Shown here: piece by piece, positions 58,194 to 64,000 of the stretch
Numbering within the stretch: the first letter of the stretch is position 1
Layout of the letters: each line of letters starts with the position of its first letter
Program-made: the position numbers and the translations under genes
Notes under the pieces: generated by a model
What the model was told of the DNA's origin: nothing
Databases searched by the model: none
What the model saw: the letters and a program-made list of their open reading frames with translations, nothing else
DNA from: Platycnemis pennipes
Taxonomy: Eukaryota > Arthropoda > Insecta > Odonata > Platycnemididae
Direction of reading: 5' to 3'
Length of the DNA: 64,000 nt
Assembly: GCA_933228895.1 (NCBI GenBank)
Contig: OW121852.1
Span: forward strand, 55,718,872 to 55,782,871

Positions 58194-60169
58194 TACATAC
58201 ATGCATATTACAATTTAAAAACAGTCATCTAAATAGTCTTTGATACTGTAATAACCTTTTTCGAGCAGCAAGTTTTTTAAATTGTTTTTAAATGAGCCCC
58301 TTGAAGGTGAGTTTTTTAGGCTGGCAGGTAAATGATTATACAGTAAAAACTCGAAATTACGAAGTCGACGGGACCGGAAAAATCGGCACTTCGTAATATC
58401 AAATTTCGTATCAACGAGTATCTTTCAAAAACATCGCGATGAAGCTCTTTTTCGTTTCCTTAAATTAAGATGAACTCTCGTGACGTACTTGCATGATTTG
58501 CGAAGTTGCAATTCATAAAAGTATACTTAAATGTGTGTTCATGCCCACAAGGTGCAAACAGTTTAACGCAACTTATTTGTCGGAGGTTGATTCTTCCGAT
58601 TTTCGGGATTTCCACCACATCGTTCCATCTTTTCACGGCGGAAATCCCGCAACTCGGAAGAATTAAACTCCCATCTAAGCCCCGCGGAAATTTACATCGC
58701 GACAACTAACTTGCCGTTCGTTTTTTCCAATGAATGATTAGGCAATGAAGCGTCTTTGCAAAATTTTTGTGTACTTTGGAATAAGCCTATGAAGCTTCAT
58801 AGCGCATTTTTCTATATTATTTCTTAACTGGAGAACTCTTTAACTGAAGCGTGAGCGATGTTTATTCATCAGTAATACTGATTGATGCATACAATAAGGA
58901 AGTGTGTGACTTGCGCTATCATTGGCACCAGATATTGAAATTAGAGGAATAAAATTTCGTTAGAAGATGGTCCTTTCTCCGCGTCAGGCATAATATATGT
59001 ATCTACCTACGTTAAGCTAAGATAGTGAAAATAAGATTCTCTCGCGGATGCTATGCGATGGATACACGTTATGTATTTCGTATAAATAATGATAAGCCCA
59101 TTAATTTCCCGAAATAACAATCGTTTTTCTTCCTTGGATTCAGCTTATTTGTGCGTGGTTATTTCCGAGATGATAGAGCTGAAAGAAGAGCTTATAGAAG
59201 AGTCCAGCTGCGTACCTCCTTTCAGAAGTAGGGTGTACAAGCCACGCACTGCAACGGTGAAGGTTGATAGTTCATTTTACACTTCATCGGCTACTAACGA
59301 TGCTAACATTACAAATCAATAATTTTCGTTTTTCACTCTACTACACGAAAGCTTCAGTTGTGGTTCTATTCAGATTAGGTCTGCCTGCCTGCTCTTCATT
59401 CATTATATCTCAGAATTCTTTTAAACATTCACTATTGAATTGAAATGTGGGATATTTTTGCTAATCGTTTTTCCTTCGCTTACGATCAAGCAAGGAGACA
59501 TGCGTCCAAGCATTGCAGCTCCAGGTCAGGCCACGCATGAAGCTGGAAGCTGCCTTCTTTCCCTCCTTTCCCCCTCGCTGTGGGTGGGGGTTACTCCATT
59601 CGCCCGCTCACAAAAACAGCTGCGAGGCCCATGGTCTCGTAGTATCTTACGTCTGTTGTGAGGGTGACCCACCTGGGATTCAAGGCCAAGGGCTGCGCGC
59701 GAAGAATAAACCTCGAATGAATCATCAGCTTTACGCCGAATAGTCGCATCTTATGTTCCTCCTCCCTTACCTCAATTTGCTGCGTCGGCGGAGAGGGAAG
59801 ACATGACTCTGGCGAGTGGAGCTTTTACCATGAATCAAGATATGCCCGCCAAACAATATTTACGCTGAGTTAGACCCATCGGCGTGCACAGATTCCTTGA
59901 GATTGGGGAGGGAACTTCGAGCTGGTATGGGGGGCATGCAAGGTCACCGTGGGGCATCTCATGCTAGCCTAGCGTTGAGGGGGTGGGACGGCGGGGCACT
60001 CGAAGGGGCCTGATATCCCGGAGGGCGGGCGCGGGGGGCTTGGGTGTGAGGGGGATGGCTCGTGCCCACTCATAGAGCGGGAAGGGGGGACACTGAGGGT
60101 CAATTGAAGGGGAAATATAGCCAGTGTGGGAGGGATAGGTTAGCCGCAAGTGAGAGAGAAAAAGCACTT

Positions 60170-60273
60170 TTACTTATTTGATTCAACTTCTTGAATCATT
60201 TTCACCTTCTCCTCCAACGATGTTCCCCTTCTCTTTCTCTTTGGTTGTGATGGTTCCATGTCCATGACCGTTA
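60170..60273 (-). pseudogene. Tigger/CENP-B-type N-terminal HTH remnant
   Basis: Reads MEPSQPKRKRRGTSLEEKVK followed by MIQEVESNK, the basic start and first helix-turn-helix (KRK---LSLEEKV-II-EVE-G) of Tigger/CENP-B family transposases. The rest of the protein is not seen; GC-rich decayed sequence surrounds it. Confidence 0.65.
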
Positions 60274-61357
60274 AAACACTTGGAACTCCTTTCCTCAACG
60301 CCCCTACCCAAAGATCCTGGCCAATTCGTTTCTTGCTTCCGCACTGGCTAGGTACCAACTAACTCTCACCCCCGATGTCCTCCGGGGGGGGTGTCGTCCG
60401 ATAGCACAAGGAAGAGATGAAAGCGCCTCCAATTGGGCTAGGATGCTGACGAGGCTTTCCGCTCCTTCTCGTGACTTTCGGCATCTCATAGGATGGTTCC
60501 ACTTATCCTCTTCTTGTTTATATCTCTAATAAGAATAACGCTACAAAACACTTAAAAGTTTCTTTATCGATCTGCAGGAACGCATCTCTCTTTTAGGATA
60601 TTTCTTCGATCGCTATGTTGAAGTGAAAGGGGAGGAGGGTACACCATTTTCCGATATAAATATATATATATGGGTGCTTGAGCGTTTTTTCCCATTGATT
60701 ATGCATGCGCCCAGAACTAGTCTTCCTTTAAAATTAATGTGCGTTAAACTAAGTAGCCCTATGAACCATGCGAACTCATACTTTCTCTGATTTTCTTTGC
60801 TGTTGGCGGTGGAAGAAGGGAAGGGAAATGCGTATGAAGAACCTTGCTCGATGACTACATCAAAACGCTCAATGAGGACGGTAAATTAAACATGAGTCCT
60901 TCGATGATAACTATTGCCAGCCGGAATAATTATGCCGTCGAGCAAGGTTGAGTGTAATCAGTCTGAAATAGTGAGAAAAAAAGCTTCCTTGGGTTATATT
61001 CACGACTGAATCTACCGCTCGAACAACATAGCACCATCTCCGATACATGTCATAGTTATTGCAAACGCGCAGCAAACGATTTCTATACCAGGAATATTCA
61101 TCATGGATTTATGTTTGGGAAAACTGGTAACAAAAAATGCCAGGGATCATGAGAGGAAAATGCTGGTTGTAGCAATTAGTCTCTCGCCGGCGAGTATATT
61201 CGTACCTACACGACTACTTTACATTTTTTTACTCGTTGGCAACTCTGTGGACTCGTGGTAACTCTGTGGACTCGTGGTAACAAAGCAAAACGCATTTTTT
61301 GTCCGATTGGTTCCATATTTTATGAGCTACGATGCCTACGATTCAAAGTCGTCCTTA

Positions 61358-61907
61358 AGGTTTGGTATCACTGGGGCGTCCAGCGGCCACGTCCAACTGT
61401 CGCGTCTGGACGTCGCGGCTAGACGACGTGGCCGGGTGGTTTCATTCAGGCGTCTACATCCTGTTTCCGCGGCTGGGCGATGTGGGAGAATGTGTATTTA
61501 GTTTAATTACAAATTTATTATCGGTTTGTGTTTACTGAGAGTGAGTTGATTTTACGCTTAAATGGATGGTGACGATTTGGTTTTGTTGGAAGACGAAGAA
61601 AAGGACGACCAATGTTGCAAGTAGTTTTACAAAAAAGACCAAGAAAGGACGCGAAATATAAAATGCGGAGAGAGGAGAGCAGAAAAATCACCGAAAATTG
61701 GGACTGCCCGACTAGGCGTCTGCGTCTCGACTGCTCTCGAAACAGTCGAGATGCAGACGTCGGGAATCAGCCGTCGAACACGACGGCCGAGATGTATCAG
61801 TGAAACCGAACCCGTTTGATATAGATTGGATGAGTAAGGCAGTGACTTCCGGCTGCTGGACGCGGACGCCGCACGCGGCCGCGGGATGCCCCAGCGAAAC
61901 CACACCT
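61358..61907. mobile_element. PIF/Harbinger-like MITE inside Tigger B
   Basis: 550 bp. Left AGGTTTGGTATCACTGGGGC and reverse-complemented right AGGTGTGGTTTCGCTGGGGC are long imperfect inverted ends (continuing into GCGGCC-CGT), flanked by a 3-bp TTA duplication (61355-61357, 61908-61910). The TWA-type duplication is the Harbinger pattern. No gene inside. Confidence 0.75.
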
Positions 61908-62727
61908 TTACTACTGTAGCATTGAAAAATGAGATATCGTTCAGGTAATACATTCAGTGCACAATGTATTCGGCGACGATGATTAATTAGATGTTTAACT
62001 CTGACAAGGAGCGCCGGAAAACGTTACTGTGATCCATCACTATTCGTATAAACGAGTAACTTTTTCACGTCGGGACCAAGATCCGAGGTTCGTAATTTTA
62101 AAACTTCGTTATTTCGTAATATCGCGAACAGTTACATACACTTAGATACCCTTTTGATCGGGACCGAAGATTTTGCTTCGTAAAATCAAAATTTCGTAAT
62201 TTCGAAGTTCGTATTTTCGAGTTTCTACTGTATATTATAATGGCAGCGTGGAAAGGGCTTTTATTATACATTCCGGTGGAATGGCTAAACAGATGGATAT
62301 CCACACTGCGGCGTGTTTCGTACCCATGTATCTGGGCGTTGATGGTAAAGTGATTTTTGTTATCCACCAGGTATAAACATAAGTATAAAATGTATAAACA
62401 AGGAAGAGTTAAAATTCTTAACTTCTTGTAATATGGTTTACAGGATTCCCACACTGGAATGTTTGCTAAATATCTGATAGCCCTTTTTTGCATTAGGAAA
62501 ACTTTGTGGGAACCAGGTGATGCCCCCCAGAAAATAATACCATAGGTTAAGTGGGTCTGAAAATTGCCGTAGTAGACCATTTTAGCACCTCAAAATTTAT
62601 GATGCCAGCCAGATTTCTCAAAATATAACCACATTTTGATAATTTGGAGCACAAGTTATTAGTATGGATTTCCCAACTTAAGGACTCATCGATTGTCAGA
62701 CCTAAGAACTTGGTACTGCCCACTCTT

Positions 62728-63918
62728 TCAATAGATTTTCCATTTATGCCTGTTCAGATGGGGCACTTCTTTTTTTTTACTGAATTGGATAAAGTTGGTC
62801 TTATGTATATTTACTGATAGTTTATTCTCCCTGAACCAATTACCCATGAGTTTTAAGGCGCTATTTAGCTTGGTTTGTAATAGTTGGGGATACTTGTGAC
62901 TTACTGCTAGAGTTGTATCGTCTGCATAAAGTACTATATCCTCCTTTGGAACACTATTTGGTAAGTCATTTGTATATATCAAATACAGAAGGGGTCCAAG
63001 GATGCTGCCCTGAGGCACTCCTATATTTGTTGTTTCGGGGGAGGAAAGGTAGTCTGATATCACATTATCCTCACCAACGCCCTCAATTACCACTATCTGT
63101 TTTCGATCCTTCAGATACAATTCTAACCATTTATTTGGAATACCCCTGATTTCATAACGTTCACATTTTGTTAGAAGAATTTTATGGTCAACGGAGTCAA
63201 ATGCACGAGATAGATCGTTAAACACACCAACTGGGTACTCATTAGAGTCCCAGGATGTCATAATCTTCTTTAAGAAACTCACGAGAGCGTCATTTGTACT
63301 TTTACCTTTCTGGAAACCATATTGCTCAGCATGCAAGATTTTACTTTTAGTGATAAAGCTTGTAATCCTATCTCTCATAATAGTTTCAAAAATTTTAGAA
63401 AAATTTGACAGTAAGGAAATAGGGCGGTAATTGTTTATATTGTTCTTGTCCCCTTTTTTATGAATCAGTATGACTTTACCAATTTTTAGCTGGTCAGGAA
63501 ATTTGCCGCTCATGAAGGATTGATTTATTATAAAAGTTAAAGGCTTGCTTATGGCAAGTGAACATTTTTTTATGATCATCACTGGGATTTCGTCAAAACC
63601 TACAGAGTTTTTACATTTCAGCTTTTTAATACACTTTAAGACCTCATCCTCTGTTACTGGGAAAAAGGCCATAGAAGACTGTATGTGCTGGCAGTGCTGG
63701 GCATTTGAAACACAGTTGCTCCTTATTTGTTTTTGTAAGTTCAGGGGAACATTGACTAAAAATTTGTTTGCAAATTCTGCCACTTGTTTGGGTTCTGATA
63801 GGCTATTGTTTTCTTCGTTTCTTAATTTAAGATTCTCTTTTCTAATAACTTTTCCGCCAGTAATATTATTTACTATTTTCCATGAAGTTTTGGTTACATT
63901 ACTCGATTTATATATCAA
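62728..63918 (-). pseudogene. LINE reverse transcriptase (CR1/Jockey-like)
   Basis: A 396-codon frame. Motifs: CKNSVGFDEIPVMIIK, INNYRPISLLSNFSKIFE, EQYGFQKGKSTNDAL, GVFNDLSRAFDSVDHKILL, GVPQGSILGPLLYLIYTNDL and the catalytic IVLYADDTTLAV, then KLSVNIHKTNFIQF. RT motifs are intact, although motif A has FNDLSRAFD where FLDLSKAFD is usual. The frame is lost near 62740; 62240-62580 continues the C-terminal region (HLTYGIIFWG...MQKRAIRYLA). Confidence 0.9.
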
Positions 63919-64000
63919 TTCATTATAGTAGTTTTTCTTAGCTTCAATCAGAAAGGTCTTATATTTTTTTTTACATGTTTGGAATTGTTTTTTACAGTCT

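Larger units (their letters stand above)
58341..62230 (-). mobile_element. pogo/Tigger transposon B
   Basis: 3890 bp with TA on both sides (58339-58340, 62231-62232). Left end CAGTAAAAACTCGAAATTAC; reverse complement of the right end CAGTAGAAACTCGAAAATAC. Subterminal TTCGTAAT words and GGGACCGG as in the other copies. It interrupts the LINE protein end. It carries an N-terminal transposase remnant (60170-60270) and a Harbinger-like MITE (61358-61907). Confidence 0.85.
54747..64000 (-). mobile_element. CR1/Jockey-like LINE 3' half, split by two Tigger-type transposons
   Basis: Minus-strand segments in order: 64000-62233 (RT and following), 58338-58196 (protein end YNHLPASLKNSPSRG...YLDD and stop), and 54878-54747 (3' UTR with AATAAA and an (ATTC)n tail at 54748-54768). 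Each gap is a pogo/Tigger element bounded by TA. So one LINE runs from the window end to 54747, about 2.0 kb without the insertions. The 5' part lies beyond the window. Confidence 0.85.

Noticed and set aside
59089..59322. A 77-codon frame considered as a last exon of the adaptor-like gene
   Set aside because: It lies within Tigger B and has no acceptor in the required phase that I could support.

Overview
The window is eukaryotic nuclear DNA, most likely from an arthropod and probably an insect. It has short coding exons with GT-AG introns, AT-rich introns and a dense, nested load of transposable elements (RTE-like and CR1/Jockey-like LINEs, Copia, Ty3/Gypsy, Penelope, pogo/Tigger, hAT, Merlin-like, piggyBac-like, PIF/Harbinger-like, mariner). 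I cannot name the species from sequence alone.

Three host genes lie on the + strand, all assembled by splicing exons by eye. (1) 635-9358: the last four exons of a pyrroline-5-carboxylate reductase; its 5' part lies before the window. (2) 19887-39982: a complete 13-exon gene for the chaperonin subunit CCT1 (TCP-1 alpha), 558 codons plus stop, with all exon phases consistent. (3) 40909-54539 and beyond: four exons of a single-pass membrane protein with a short N-terminus, one membrane segment, a juxtamembrane cysteine cluster and tyrosine motifs (YATV, YSRL, YDSL). It resembles the PAG1/Cbp class of transmembrane adaptors; its 3' end is not in the window or was not recognised.

Layout. 1-9.4 kb: reductase exons with a terminal-inverted-repeat element, a tRNA-like sequence and a Penelope fragment in introns. 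9.4-13.5 kb: AT-rich intergenic DNA. 13.5-19.5 kb: a mariner scrap, an antisense RTE-like LINE, a pogo element and a Gypsy fragment upstream of CCT1. 20-40 kb: CCT1, whose introns hold a Merlin-like element with a perfect 118-bp GC-rich palindrome, nested hAT elements, a pogo element, a piggyBac-like MITE, a LINE fragment with an unidentified protein-like piece beside it, and an antisense Copia split by a solo LTR. 41-64 kb: the adaptor-like gene, whose introns hold two RTE-like LINEs (one split by two opposed solo LTRs and a SINE), a hAT MITE, an 872-bp fold-back element, and a LINE 3' half split by two Tigger-type transposons, one of which carries a Harbinger-like MITE.

The genes show no functional link to each other; the reductase makes proline, CCT1 folds actin and tubulin, and the third gene would be a signalling scaffold. 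The main interest is the nested element history and several very strong inverted repeats that sit inside transcribed introns.
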